Shown here piece by piece: positions 28,665 to 38,104 of a stretch of DNA of 64,000 nucleotides. The stretch's first letter is position 1; each line of letters opens with the position of its first letter. The stretch lies in assembly GCF_029625435.1 (NCBI RefSeq), contig NZ_CP121208.1, forward strand, positions 496,001-560,000. Direction: 5' to 3'. The position numbers were made by a program, and so were the translations under genes. The stretch is from Arcanobacterium canis. Its GTDB lineage: Bacteria > Actinomycetota > Actinomycetes > Actinomycetales > Actinomycetaceae. A model generated the notes under the pieces. The model was not told the DNA's origin. It searched no databases and saw only the letters and a program-made list of their open reading frames with translations.

Positions 28665-28708
28665 ATGAGACGGGCTGGAACACGATTATTCCAGCCCGTC
28701 TCATTTTT
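28665..28708. terminator. Bidirectional terminator between two convergent genes
   Basis: A perfect 16-bp stem (28665-28680 with 28689-28704, loop CACGATTA) followed by TTTTT on the plus strand. It serves the CNNM gene. The minus-strand pfk stop (28707-28709) lies against its edge, so it also ends pfk. Confidence 0.92.
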
Positions 28709-30956
28709 ATGCGTCGTGGAGGACGACCGAGAGGTTCGTCAACGGTTGGTCATAGTGGGCGTCTGCCATCGCAGCGGCAATGCAGGTTAGCCCCATCCAC
28801 CACTGCTCGTAAGGCAATCGTGAGTCCATATCGATCAGCTCAGGCATATGGGCAACGGGCAGCGCAGTCATCTGTCCATCAAGATGCCCGACGTGGAAAG
28901 CGCCAGTTTTTCCTTGCTGAAGCTGCTCGTCCAGAACCGCCAAAGCACGATCGACGAGGCGAACTGCCAACGTACGATCAAACGGTGAAGGACGTCCACC
29001 TTGTTGCGTATGCCCGATGATATGGGAGCGGACGTCGAAGAGACCGCCGCCTTCTTCCTCGAACGTCCGGCGAAGGAAATCAGTGGTGTAATACTCCGAG
29101 GCCGACTCATTCCTGATCGACAGGTATAGGTGGCGTCCCTCGCTGAATGAGCGCACCATCCGCGCTGCGTCGTCGGCGAGGCGGGCAAGCGTGATTCCTT
29201 GTTCTGCCAAATACACCTGCTCGGCACCTGTGGTAATGGCACTCATTAAAGCAAGGTAGCCACATTGGCGTCCCATCGTTTCGACCACGAAGGCACGTTG
29301 CGAAGCCGAAGCCGAAGCTTTAATGGCGTCGATTGTTTCTGCGTTCACATTGAGTGCCGTGTCCGCTCCGATGGACAATTCTGATCCGGGGAGATTGTTG
29401 TCGATAGACGACGGGACACAAATCATCGGAATATTGAATGCGGGGTAGTGGGTACGTTCTAAGACCATGTTGTAAATGGCCTTGTATCCTTTGAACCCAC
29501 CGATCATAACAAGTGCATCAAGCTTGGCATTTTCGATTGCCCGCCCCAATGCATAGTATTCATCTGGTTCGGGGATAGTGCGTCGTGTTCCAAGTGCCGC
29601 ACCCGGCTCAGTTGCCCATCCTTCGACGTCGGCCCACTCAAGTGAGCGGAAAGAGCCAGCGAGCAGCCCAGGGAAACCTCCCTCGATGCCCACCATCTCC
29701 CAACCGCGAGATAGCCCAAGTTTGACGGCTGCTCGAGCGGCGGGATTCATGCCCGGAGCGAGGCCACCCGAGTGAAGGATACCCACGCGCTTGCGTTCGC
29801 CGTTGACCGTCGGGGCGGAGGGTGCGGAGAGAGTTTCAAAGAGAGTGATCATCTGCCCGTATCCGCGTCCACGTGATTCGATGGCTTTCTCCCACTCGCC
29901 CGAGGCCATGTAGTCCTTCACCTTACGTGTTGAGGCGATTGCATCCATCATGGGGAGTCGAATAATACGGTTGCGCTGAGTGCCGATAATCGTTGGTTCA
30001 TCGTTATCAGTGGCATTGACCATGTCGAGAGTGGCGGTGTAACCCAGCACAGTGGACATCCAGCGATCATAGGCGGACGGTGTGCCACCGCGCTGGACAT
30101 GACCGAGGTTCGTGATACGTGCATCCTCACCGAGGCCATCCTTGACTGCCTGCGCGATCTGGGTGGCAGTGATCGGCTGACCCGAGCGATCGATTGCTCC
30201 TTCAGCCAAAATGATGATCGAATCGCGGCGTCCCGAGGCGCGGCCTTGGCGGAGTTTGTCACACATGGCCGATTCCCATCCGGCCTCTGGGGGATTTTCT
30301 GGGATAAAGACGTAATCTGACCCTCCCACGATCGCGCTCATCAGTGCCAGGTAGCCGCAGTGGCGTCCCATCACTTCGATAATGAACGTTCGCTGATGCG
30401 ACGCAGCGGTGGAGGCGATAGCGTCCAAGGCCTCCATAATTCGCGTCAGGGCCGAATCGGCGCCGACCGTCATATCAGTGCCGACAAGATCGTTATCAAT
30501 GGAACCGACAACGCCCGCGATATGGAGCTTGGAGTGAGCTGTCGCTTGTTCGCGAGTGATCTCGCCGGCGTCGGCAAGTTCTTCCAAAAGCGATGGCCAT
30601 TCAGCTCGGAGCGTGTCGGCGCCTGTCAGTGTGCCGTCTCCGCCGACGATGACGAGGCGATCGATTCCGTGCTCAACAAAGTTTGCCACCGCTCGTTTGC
30701 GACCCTCGCGGGTGCGGAACTCGTCGCTTCGTGCAGTGCCAATTGCTGTGCCTCCTCGAGGGAGGATCCCGGAGGCATCGTTCCACGTTGTCGGGCGGAT
30801 ATAATCGCCGCCTGCAATTGCGCCCTTCCAGCCTTCATGAATGGCGTAGGCGGTGGCACCTGCGCTGTGGGCTGTGCGGATAATAGCACGGACAACGGCG
30901 TTCATCCCCTGGGCATCACCGCCAGAGGTGAGAAAGCCAATTTTGATATCACTCAT
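28707..30956 (-). CDS. pfkA: Double-length, eukaryote-like 6-phosphofructokinase
   Basis: Phosphorylates fructose 6-phosphate in glycolysis. The 749-residue protein is a tandem of two phosphofructokinase domains. The N-half (1-375) has intact active-site motifs: TSGGDAQGMNA, GGDGT at 105-109, GSIDND with the base D154, MGRHCGYLAL, AEGA and GHVQRGGTPSAYDR. The C-half (from about 388) keeps the fold (HSGGLAPGMNPA, MGRQCGYLALM, GHTQQGGRPSPFDR) but GGDG is GGFKG near 485 and the catalytic loop is SSIDNN near 517. This is the layout of eukaryotic PFK, where the second half became the effector site. TAATAT (30970-30965) lies 8 bases before ATG 30956, so it is nearly leaderless. Confidence 0.93.
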   Translation of the reverse strand: MSDIKIGFLTSGGDAQGMNAVVRAIIRTAHSAGATAYAIHEGWKGAIAGGDYIRPTTWNDASGILPRGGTAIGTARSDEFRTREGRKRAVANFVEHGIDRLVIVGGDGTLTGADTLRAEWPSLLEELADAGEITREQATAHSKLHIAGVVGSIDNDLVGTDMTVGADSALTRIMEALDAIASTAASHQRTFIIEVMGRHCGYLALMSAIVGGSDYVFIPENPPEAGWESAMCDKLRQGRASGRRDSIIILAEGAIDRSGQPITATQIAQAVKDGLGEDARITNLGHVQRGGTPSAYDRWMSTVLGYTATLDMVNATDNDEPTIIGTQRNRIIRLPMMDAIASTRKVKDYMASGEWEKAIESRGRGYGQMITLFETLSAPSAPTVNGERKRVGILHSGGLAPGMNPAARAAVKLGLSRGWEMVGIEGGFPGLLAGSFRSLEWADVEGWATEPGAALGTRRTIPEPDEYYALGRAIENAKLDALVMIGGFKGYKAIYNMVLERTHYPAFNIPMICVPSSIDNNLPGSELSIGADTALNVNAETIDAIKASASASQRAFVVETMGRQCGYLALMSAITTGAEQVYLAEQGITLARLADDAARMVRSFSEGRHLYLSIRNESASEYYTTDFLRRTFEEEGGGLFDVRSHIIGHTQQGGRPSPFDRTLAVRLVDRALAVLDEQLQQGKTGAFHVGHLDGQMTALPVAHMPELIDMDSRLPYEQWWMGLTCIAAAMADAHYDQPLTNLSVVLHDA

Positions 30957-31121
30957 GTGAACTCATATTACCGTCAACAGTGAAGTGGGATATGTGCTCA
31001 TTGGCCTAGCTCGTGGAGCCGAGCATCGATACCCAATGACATGCCTGCGACCAATACGCGACGCAGATGCTCCACGGCGTGTTCTCAGTCATAATAGGAG
31101 CAGTATATTCAAGGAGGAATA

Positions 31122-33236
31122 ATGAAGAAGTCCCTCGCCGTCGTCGCCGCTGTCACCTGTGTGCTCGCGGCATGTTCTGGCGGAACGAAACTTTCAGCGG
31201 GAGATCAAACAATTATGATCGACGGTGTGAGCTACCTCGTTCATCTGGCAGCACCCGCTCACATCGAAGTCAAAGATGGCCAACTCGTTACCCCGGATAT
31301 TGGCCACGGTGCCCCGAGAGCCACTGCACCGTATCAATCTCCGGCAGGAAATGAGCAGTTTTACTTCGTCATGACTGATCGATTCGCTAACGCAGACCCG
31401 TCCAACGATCGCGGGGGTGTTTCAGGCGATAAAAATCAGACGGGCTTTGATCCAACCGACATGGGATACTACCTTGGTGGTGATATCGCAGGACTTGAGA
31501 AAAACCTGGACTATATTAAGGGGCTTGGGACCACGGCGATCTGGATCACTCCTCCGTTTAAAAATAAGCCAGTTCAAGGTAATACGGCTTCTTACCATGG
31601 CTATTGGATCCAGGACTTTACCTCCATTGATCCTCACTATGGGACAAAGCAGGAGATGAAACATTTCATTGACACTGCGCATTCGAAGGGCATGAAGGTT
31701 TACTTCGATATCATCACCAATCACACCGCCGACATTATTTCCTATAAGGAAAAGGACACTACCTACGTCCCGCTTCAGGTGTCTCCTTATAAAGATGCCA
31801 ATGGCAACGTGATTGATGTGCCGAAACTTGCAGGCAAAACCTTCCCTCGCCTCGATCCGAACCACTCCTTCCCTTACACACCACAGGCCAAGGAAAAGAA
31901 AATCCCCGATTGGCTCAACGATGTGACCTTGTATCACAATCGTGGAAATTCGACGTTTGAGGGAGAATCGTCAACGATGGGTGATTTCGGTGGGCTTGAT
32001 GATTTGATGACAGAGAATCCCAAAGTCGTTCAAGGAATGGTTGATATTTATACCGAGTGGATGAAACTCGGAATCGATGGATTCCGTATTGACACGGTCA
32101 AGCACGTGAATTTCGAATTCTGGAAAGAATTCACGGAAAAAATCGCAAAAGTCGGCGGCGAGAAATTCTTTTCTTTCGGTGAGGTTTATGAAACTCAGCC
32201 AGCAACTCTTGCCGCGTATCCGCGCAAAACCGCAATGAATTCTGTCCTCGACTTTGCTTTCCAAGCTGCCGTGACGTCGTGGGCAAAGGGAGGGCCGGCG
32301 TCGCGCCTATCGAGCCTTTTTCAGGATGACGCGCTCTACACTACTGCGCATTCTTCAGCGGGCGACTTGCCGACTTTCTTGGGAAATCACGATATGGGCC
32401 GAGCTGCCCAGATGGTGGGGCAGGATCCGAAGGCCTTTAATCTTGCCTATACGCTGATGTTCTTAACGCGTGGCCAGCCGGTGGTCTATTACGGAGATGA
32501 GCAGGGCTTCGTCGGCGCAGGGAAAGACAAAGTTGCCCGCCAGCCTCTCTTTGCAACGCAGGTGGAGGGTTATCGCTCTCAAAAGTTACTTGACGGATCC
32601 GACTTCGGCGCTGGCGCCCACATGTCCACTGGCACTGCGCAGTACAAGCTGATCTCAACGTTGGGCCAGCTGCGGCGCGAGAATCCTGCTCTTTCCGACG
32701 GGGCTCAGTTCGAACAGCTCGACGACGCAGGTGTGTACGCATTTTCGCGGCTTGATCCACGTGAGGGGATCGAATACCTCGTTATTGTTAACAATGCTGA
32801 GGCGACCTCGGTGACCGTTCCGACTTTGACCAGTGGTGAGTTTAGTCGGGTATGGGCGCTCGGTGACGCGCCCGCGTCGGTGAATGCCTCTGACAAAGGC
32901 GCAGACGTGAAAGTTCCCGAAAAGGGAGCAGTTGTGTACAAAGCTCAAGCTAAAGTCCCCGTCGCCACTGGTGCGCCGGTATTGACGACTGCCGACGACG
33001 GAAAGACGGTGACGCTGAAGGCAACGCTCAAAGGCGGGGTGGCACCGGTGTCATTTGCGTGGCGCGCTGTCGGCACAGATCAATGGCATTCGCTCGGATC
33101 CGCTTACACGCCAGGAGCAACCGTGATTCACGATATCAGTGACGAAAAAGAGAATTTGGTGGTCGAGTATCGGGCGACGAATGGAACGGACGGGACATCG
33201 GTGATCCATATTCTCGGTGGCCCGGATCAGCAGTAG
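31122..33236 (+). CDS. GH13 alpha-amylase family lipoprotein
   Basis: Surface-anchored alpha-glucan hydrolase of 704 residues. A lipoprotein signal with lipobox LAAC puts the lipid on C18. The GH13 barrel contains region I DIITNHT near 200, region II GIDGFRIDTVKHV with the nucleophile near 324, region III FFSFGEVYE with the acid near 354, and region IV FLGNHDMGR near 422. A typical C-terminal beta domain follows at about 550-620, and then about 90 residues of an Ig-like or cell-wall spacer domain (VLTTADDGKTVTLKATLKGG). AAGGAGGAATA before ATG is an unusually good ribosome binding site. It sits just before pgi, consistent with starch or glycogen use. Confidence 0.93.
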   Translation: MKKSLAVVAAVTCVLAACSGGTKLSAGDQTIMIDGVSYLVHLAAPAHIEVKDGQLVTPDIGHGAPRATAPYQSPAGNEQFYFVMTDRFANADPSNDRGGVSGDKNQTGFDPTDMGYYLGGDIAGLEKNLDYIKGLGTTAIWITPPFKNKPVQGNTASYHGYWIQDFTSIDPHYGTKQEMKHFIDTAHSKGMKVYFDIITNHTADIISYKEKDTTYVPLQVSPYKDANGNVIDVPKLAGKTFPRLDPNHSFPYTPQAKEKKIPDWLNDVTLYHNRGNSTFEGESSTMGDFGGLDDLMTENPKVVQGMVDIYTEWMKLGIDGFRIDTVKHVNFEFWKEFTEKIAKVGGEKFFSFGEVYETQPATLAAYPRKTAMNSVLDFAFQAAVTSWAKGGPASRLSSLFQDDALYTTAHSSAGDLPTFLGNHDMGRAAQMVGQDPKAFNLAYTLMFLTRGQPVVYYGDEQGFVGAGKDKVARQPLFATQVEGYRSQKLLDGSDFGAGAHMSTGTAQYKLISTLGQLRRENPALSDGAQFEQLDDAGVYAFSRLDPREGIEYLVIVNNAEATSVTVPTLTSGEFSRVWALGDAPASVNASDKGADVKVPEKGAVVYKAQAKVPVATGAPVLTTADDGKTVTLKATLKGGVAPVSFAWRAVGTDQWHSLGSAYTPGATVIHDISDEKENLVVEYRATNGTDGTSVIHILGGPDQQ

Positions 33237-33300
33237 GCAAGTCAGAGGAAATGAGGCTCAAGTGCGGGTTGGTCGTTCGCGCTCGCGGACGTTCGGCCCG

Positions 33301-33328
33301 TTCACAGTAACCTCACATGCGCTAAAAT
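33301..33328 (+). promoter_or_regulatory. pgi promoter
   Basis: TTCACA (33301-33306) and TAAAAT (33323-33328) are separated by 16 bases. The leader would be about 23 bases and contains the ribosome binding site. Confidence 0.65.
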
Positions 33329-33358
33329 TTGGCCGGAACTGACACAAAGGAGAAAAAG

Positions 33359-35002
33359 TTGGACGTTACCGCAACCCAAGCATGGAGCCGCCTTGGGCAG
33401 CTCCGCGATGGCCTCAATGTGAACTTCCGTGAGTGGTTCGCAAACGATCCGCAGCGCGGCGAAAAGCTTGTCTTCACTGCTGGCGATTTATATGTGGATC
33501 TGACTAAGAGCTACCTCACCGATGAGATCGTTGATGCTCTTCTTCAGCTCGCTGAAGAAGTCGATGTTGATGGCAAGCGTGAGGCGATGTATCGCGGTGA
33601 CGTGATCAACGTGACGGAAGGGCGTTCGGTTCTTCATACTGCACTTCGTCGCCCCCGTGAAGACTCGCTGATAGTCGGTGGCCGCGATGTTGTCGCAGAT
33701 GTCCATGAGGTTCTTGATCGCATCGATGCGTTCGCGAAGAAGGTTCGCTCCGGTGAGTGGGTCGGTATCACAGGTAAGCCAATCAAAACTGTTGTCAATA
33801 TTGGCATTGGCGGATCTGATCTCGGCCCAGTGATGGCTTACGAGGCGCTGCGCCCATATGTCAAGCCTGGTGTGGAAGTGCGTTTTGTTTCCAACATCGA
33901 TCCAACAGATATCGGTGAGACGGTGTCGGATCTGGATCCGCAAACAACGCTGTTTATCGTGGCGTCGAAGACCTTCACCACGTTGGAAACGCTGACCAAT
34001 GCCCGTCAGGCTCGTACCTGGTTGCTTGAGAGTCTCAAGGCTCGCGGCATCGACGCTGACGGTGCGGTTGCAAAGCACTTCGTCGCTGTGTCAACGAACT
34101 TGGAGAAAGTTGCTGAGTTCGGCATCGATCCGGACAACGCGTTCGGCTTCTGGGATTGGGTCGGCGGTCGCTATTCGGTCGATTCTGCGGTGGGAACCTC
34201 CCTTGCGGTTGCAATCGGGCCGGAGAACTTCCGTAATTTCCTTGCTGGTTTCCACATGATGGATGTTCACTTCGCAAAGGCTCCGGCTCGTCGTAATGTC
34301 CCGCTGCTCATGGGCCTGCTTAACGTTTTCTACACCAACTTCATGGGTGCGCCCACCCACGCTGTCCTTCCGTACTCACAGTACATGCATCGTTTCCCTG
34401 CATATCTTCAACAGCTGACGATGGAATCGAACGGTAAGCGTGTTAAGGCTGATGGTAGCGAAGTAACCACGACTACGGGCGAGGTTTTCTGGGGCGAGCC
34501 GGGCACCAACGGTCAGCACGCTTTCTACCAGCTTATTCATCAAGGTACACAGCTTATCCCAGCTGATTTCATTGCTTTCGCTAATCCAACCTTCGCACTG
34601 AAGGACGGCGAGAGTGATCAACATGAGCTGTTCTTGGGTAACTTCTTCGCTCAGACGAAGGCTCTTGCATTTGGCAAGACCGCCGAAGAAGTTCGCGCTG
34701 AAGGTACAGCTGAAGAAATCGTTTCGGCTCGTGTGTTCCCGGGTAACAAGCCGTCGGCTTCAATCATGGCTCCTGCGCTCACGCCGTCAGTGCTCGGCCA
34801 GCTCATTGCCCTGTATGAACACATCACTTTTGTGGAAGGTGTTGTGTGGGGAATCGATTCATTCGACCAGTGGGGCGTTGAACTCGGCAAGGCGATGGCC
34901 AAGCAACTCGCTGGCGCAGTAGCTGGTGATGAAGAAGCCATCAAGGCTCAAGATCTCTCTACGCGTGGACTGATCGAGTACTACCGTATGCATCGCCGCT
35001 GA
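33359..35002 (+). CDS. pgi: Glucose-6-phosphate isomerase
   Basis: Interconverts glucose 6-phosphate and fructose 6-phosphate. The 547-residue protein shows [19 protein letters not shown], the [13 protein letters not shown] phosphate loop, [44 protein letters not shown], with the catalytic Glu and His in order, and the C-terminal [11 protein letters not shown]. The start is TTG 33359: AAAGGAG lies six bases before it, and the family N-terminus fits. A GTG or ATG further upstream (33329) would place the -10 box against the coding region. It has its own promoter and terminator. Confidence 0.97.
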   Translation: MDVTATQAWSRLGQLRDGLNVNFREWFANDPQRGEKLVFTAGDLYVDLTKSYLTDEIVDALLQLAEEVDVDGKREAMYRGDVINVTEGRSVLHTALRRPREDSLIVGGRDVVADVHEVLDRIDAFAKKVRSGEWVGITGKPIKTVVNIGIGGSDLGPVMAYEALRPYVKPGVEVRFVSNIDPTDIGETVSDLDPQTTLFIVASKTFTTLETLTNARQARTWLLESLKARGIDADGAVAKHFVAVSTNLEKVAEFGIDPDNAFGFWDWVGGRYSVDSAVGTSLAVAIGPENFRNFLAGFHMMDVHFAKAPARRNVPLLMGLLNVFYTNFMGAPTHAVLPYSQYMHRFPAYLQQLTMESNGKRVKADGSEVTTTTGEVFWGEPGTNGQHAFYQLIHQGTQLIPADFIAFANPTFALKDGESDQHELFLGNFFAQTKALAFGKTAEEVRAEGTAEEIVSARVFPGNKPSASIMAPALTPSVLGQLIALYEHITFVEGVVWGIDSFDQWGVELGKAMAKQLAGAVAGDEEAIKAQDLSTRGLIEYYRMHRR

Positions 35003-35083
35003 ATCATGTTGCATGACGCCGATGTGCGAGAATGCGCAGATATTGCGTGAGGCGACATGCTAATGAACAGGCTGTGTATTCAT

Positions 35084-35131
35084 CGGTGGGTGGGTTGCGT
35101 GAAGTTTTTCGCGCAACCCACCCACCGTTTT
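35084..35131 (+). terminator. Rho-independent terminator of pgi
   Basis: A perfect 16-bp stem (35084-35099 with 35112-35127, loop of 12), followed by TTTTA. It begins 81 bases after the stop. Confidence 0.9.
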
Positions 35132-35520
35132 ATGGAGTTGATAAGAGCGACAGTGACCCAGGACTTTGTCGCTTGAGAGGCACAGGGAGCCCAGGAGGAT
35201 TTTCGGGGGACTTCGTCGATGAGGGAGTAGGCAAGCGTCTCATTGCGAAGATCGTCAGATGGATCGCGAGTGGAGTATTCGTCTCTTTCGGGTGAGTATG
35301 ACATTCCATTGTGGCAGAGGGAAAAGTGCTCATGCGGGCATCACGGAAGATGGAAGCGGAGCGCACTCCTTGAATTGGTGAGCTTTCGCGAAAACTAGTC
35401 TTCTAACTTACGGTTGGGTAAGTTGGTGTTAAAGTGGAAGAATCCGGAGTGCGCTCCGATTTGTGTTTGGTGATCGTCACCAGCTCAAATCGAGACGCAA
35501 TTTGAGAGGAAGGAGCCACA
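35132..35520 (+). promoter_or_regulatory. Non-coding control region of the fatty-acid operon
   Basis: 389 bases without a supportable gene. Its right half is dense in symmetry. A 13-base arm at 35357-35369 (CGGAGCGCACTCC) recurs inverted at 35446-35458, and each copy is itself a GGAG-CTCC dyad. Between them AACTTAC (35405-35411) and GTAAGTT (35418-35424) form an inverted repeat, and TAAAGT (35430-35435) with TTACGG 16 bases upstream is a possible promoter. GGTGA-TCG-TCACC (35469-35481) and CTCAAAT/ATTTGAG (35484-35490, 35500-35506) would form hairpins in the leader. AGGAAGGAG at 35507-35515 is the birA ribosome binding site. The left half (35132-35350) shows nothing clear. Confidence 0.6.
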
Positions 35521-36369
35521 ATGGCATACGAGCGTGTCCACAACTCGTTGACGTCCCAACAGGCGCTCGCGCAGTTGTATACGCCTCTGACCGGCTCCAC
35601 CCAAGATGATGCACGCGCGTGGTACGAAGATGACAACATCCCGTCCTTTACAGTGCTGTCTGCTGGGCATCAAACTGCAGGTCGCGGACGTGTTGGGCGT
35701 GTGTGGGAAGACCGCCCTGATAGCGGGGTACTTTCCACACTCGTGCTGACCATTCCCGATACTGCTGCAAACCGCGCAGAGATTGGCTGGCTCACCCTCA
35801 TGGTTGCGCTCGCTGCACGCAGTGCAGTGCAAACTGCAGGAGGCGCAAGTGCGATCGCACAGATCAAGTGGCCAAACGATATCGTCATCAACCGTGAAGC
35901 CTGCAGGGATGCACACCGCCATTTCAAAATTGGTGGCATCTTGGGTGAGCTTCTTGGTGTGCGTGACGGTGTGATCACTTGCGCAATCGGTATTGGTATC
36001 AACGTTGACCAGGGGATTGGGGACGTTCCTCCGCTCGCCACGTCGATGCGTCTGGCTTTCGGCCCCCAGGCGACAGGAAGCGCTGATCGTATCTTGGCTG
36101 ACATTCTTGCTCGATTGCAGACGATGTTGCCGGTATGGATTGGCGGTGGGGAAGTGCGAAACGAATTATTGCGCGCTGAACTCGTTGACCACAGTGCAGA
36201 CATCGGTCATGCCCTAACGGTGAATCTTGCCGGTGGCGAAGAAATCTCTGGCTACGCTCGCACCATCAGGATTGACGGCTCACTTCAACTCGATACTCCC
36301 TCCGGACCAGTAGCAATTACTCCCGCGGACGTTTCGATGTTCGCGGCTGAAGATTGGGAACAGAAATGA
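35521..36369 (+). CDS. birA: Biotin-[acetyl-CoA carboxylase] ligase
   Basis: Attaches biotin to the carrier lysine of AccA3. The 282-residue protein has the GRGRVGRVWED biotinyl-AMP loop at about residues 57-67, IKWPNDIVIN near 119, KIGGILGE near 138 and IGIGINV near 155, and a small C-terminal domain. There is no N-terminal helix-turn-helix, so it is a monofunctional enzyme and not the biotin repressor type. It is the first gene of the operon; its end overlaps accA3. Pairing of the ligase with its carrier protein in one operon is sensible. Confidence 0.94.
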   Translation: MAYERVHNSLTSQQALAQLYTPLTGSTQDDARAWYEDDNIPSFTVLSAGHQTAGRGRVGRVWEDRPDSGVLSTLVLTIPDTAANRAEIGWLTLMVALAARSAVQTAGGASAIAQIKWPNDIVINREACRDAHRHFKIGGILGELLGVRDGVITCAIGIGINVDQGIGDVPPLATSMRLAFGPQATGSADRILADILARLQTMLPVWIGGGEVRNELLRAELVDHSADIGHALTVNLAGGEEISGYARTIRIDGSLQLDTPSGPVAITPADVSMFAAEDWEQK

Positions 36370-38102
36370 AAATTTTTGTGGCGAATAGGTCCGAAATCGC
36401 AGAACGTGTGATCCGTACCGCCCACGATCTCGGTCACACGGTTGCAGTGGGCTATTCCGACTCTGATCGTGAGGCTCGTTTTGTTCGCATGGCCGACGAA
36501 GCCTTCGCTCTCGGGGGCACCTCGACGGCCGAGACGTACATGAATATTACGAAGCTTGTCGAGTTGGCCACGCGAGTAGGCGCCGACGCCGTTCATCCGG
36601 GGTACGGCTTCCTTTCAGAGGTGGCGGCGTTTGCAGCTGCGGTTGAGGAAGCGGGCATCATCTGGATTGGTCCTTCCTCACAAGTCTTAGCAGCTCTTGG
36701 CGATAAGATCTCGGCCCGCCAAATCGCACAGCGTGCCAATGTGTCGCCTGTCCCAGGGATCTCCCATTCGATCCGTTCCCGTGAAGAGGTCGAGAATTTC
36801 ATCTCCGATTACGGTTTCCCCGTCGTCATCAAGAAAGCCGACGGTGGCGGCGGGCACGGTATTAGTATCATTCGTTCAGTGGACGATGTGGAGATGTTCT
36901 TCACTGTCAACGGACACAATCTTGACGCGTTTTTCATTGAGAAATTCCTTGAGCGAGCACACCACATTGAGACTCAGTCGATGCGTGATTCAGACGGAAA
37001 ATTTTCCGTCGTCTCCACTCGTGATTGCTCGGTGCAACGCCGTAACCAGAAACTGATTGAGGAAGCACCAGCTCCGGGGCTATCTGAGGATGTTGTCGCT
37101 GAGCTTGAGCGAGCTTCGCGCGCACTTTTCGAATCGGTCGATTACCGCGGCGTGGGTACATGTGAATTCCTCGTGGAAGATGGACATGTGTATTTCATGG
37201 AAGTCAATCCGCGCCTTCAGGTGGAACACACAGTGTCCGAAGAAGTCACTGGCGTCGATCTCGTTGAACAGCAAATCCTCATCGCTCAAGGTCAACCGAG
37301 CGCCGACGTCGGGCCAGCTCGTGCGCACTCGATTGAGTTCCGCATTAACGCTGAAAACCCGTCTCTTGGGATGCGACCTGCCTACGGCAAGATCCGTCAC
37401 CTGGTGTGGCCACTCGGCCACGGCGTTCGTATTGAGTCGGGTGTCTGTGAGGGTGACGTCGTCACAGCCGATTTTGACCCGATGCTCGCCAAACTGATCG
37501 TTACTGGCCCCACACGCGAGGCAGCGATTGCACGTTCGAAGCGCGCACTTGCTGAATTGGTCCTCGATGGTGTGGCAAACGGTGTCCAGCTCTATCGCGA
37601 TCTTCTCAACGATGATGCGTTCGTCTCGAACAACTTCTCTACTCGGTGGTTCGAGTCAACATTCCTGCCTCGGTGGATGGAATCGCACCCATCGGCGCCG
37701 GAAGACATCATGCCTGAGACGCCCACCGAGCGCCGTGAAACCTTCACAATCGAAATCGACGGTAAACGCGTCACTCTTACTCTGCCGCAAGCGATGTTCG
37801 GGGGTGCTGCTCGCGCACAGTCGCCGTCCCAACCGCGTCGGCGTCGTTCCTCGTCACCTGCGCGTCGTGCCGTCCTGGGAGAGACGACGAACGGTCAGGT
37901 GGCGTCGCCAATGCAGGCAATCGTTGTGCGCGTTCTCGTCAACGAAGGCGACGAGGTTACCGAAGGAGACCTGCTTGTTGTCCTCGAATCCATGAAAATG
38001 GAAAGTTACGTGCGCGCCCCTCACAACGGTGTGGTCGAATCCGTGACGGTCTCCGATGGCCAAACAGTGTCCGCTGGCGAGATCCTGGTCAAGATTGGAT
38101 AA
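36366..38102 (+). CDS. accA3: Acyl-CoA carboxylase alpha subunit (biotin carboxylase and BCCP)
   Basis: Carboxylates its own biotin using ATP and bicarbonate; with AccD it makes malonyl-CoA and possibly methylmalonyl-CoA. The biotin carboxylase domain spans residues 1-445: KIFVANRSEIAERVIRTA, HPGYGFLSE, ATP-grasp KKADGGGGHGISI, EVNPRLQVEHTVSE and RINAEN. A linker follows, and then the carrier domain (about 505-578) with biotinyl lysine K544 in ESMKM. A stretch of Arg and Ser (about 485-500) is a flexible tether. ATG 36366 overlaps the birA stop; ATG 36354 is an in-frame alternative. Confidence 0.96.
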   Translation: MKIFVANRSEIAERVIRTAHDLGHTVAVGYSDSDREARFVRMADEAFALGGTSTAETYMNITKLVELATRVGADAVHPGYGFLSEVAAFAAAVEEAGIIWIGPSSQVLAALGDKISARQIAQRANVSPVPGISHSIRSREEVENFISDYGFPVVIKKADGGGGHGISIIRSVDDVEMFFTVNGHNLDAFFIEKFLERAHHIETQSMRDSDGKFSVVSTRDCSVQRRNQKLIEEAPAPGLSEDVVAELERASRALFESVDYRGVGTCEFLVEDGHVYFMEVNPRLQVEHTVSEEVTGVDLVEQQILIAQGQPSADVGPARAHSIEFRINAENPSLGMRPAYGKIRHLVWPLGHGVRIESGVCEGDVVTADFDPMLAKLIVTGPTREAAIARSKRALAELVLDGVANGVQLYRDLLNDDAFVSNNFSTRWFESTFLPRWMESHPSAPEDIMPETPTERRETFTIEIDGKRVTLTLPQAMFGGAARAQSPSQPRRRRSSSPARRAVLGETTNGQVASPMQAIVVRVLVNEGDEVTEGDLLVVLESMKMESYVRAPHNGVVESVTVSDGQTVSAGEILVKIG

Positions 38103-38104
38103 GT

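Noticed and set aside
35080-35304. Small minus-strand reading frame of 74 codons after pgi
   Set aside because: It runs through the pgi terminator stem, has no ribosome binding site and shows no family likeness. Codon use is not bad, so a gene remnant is possible.
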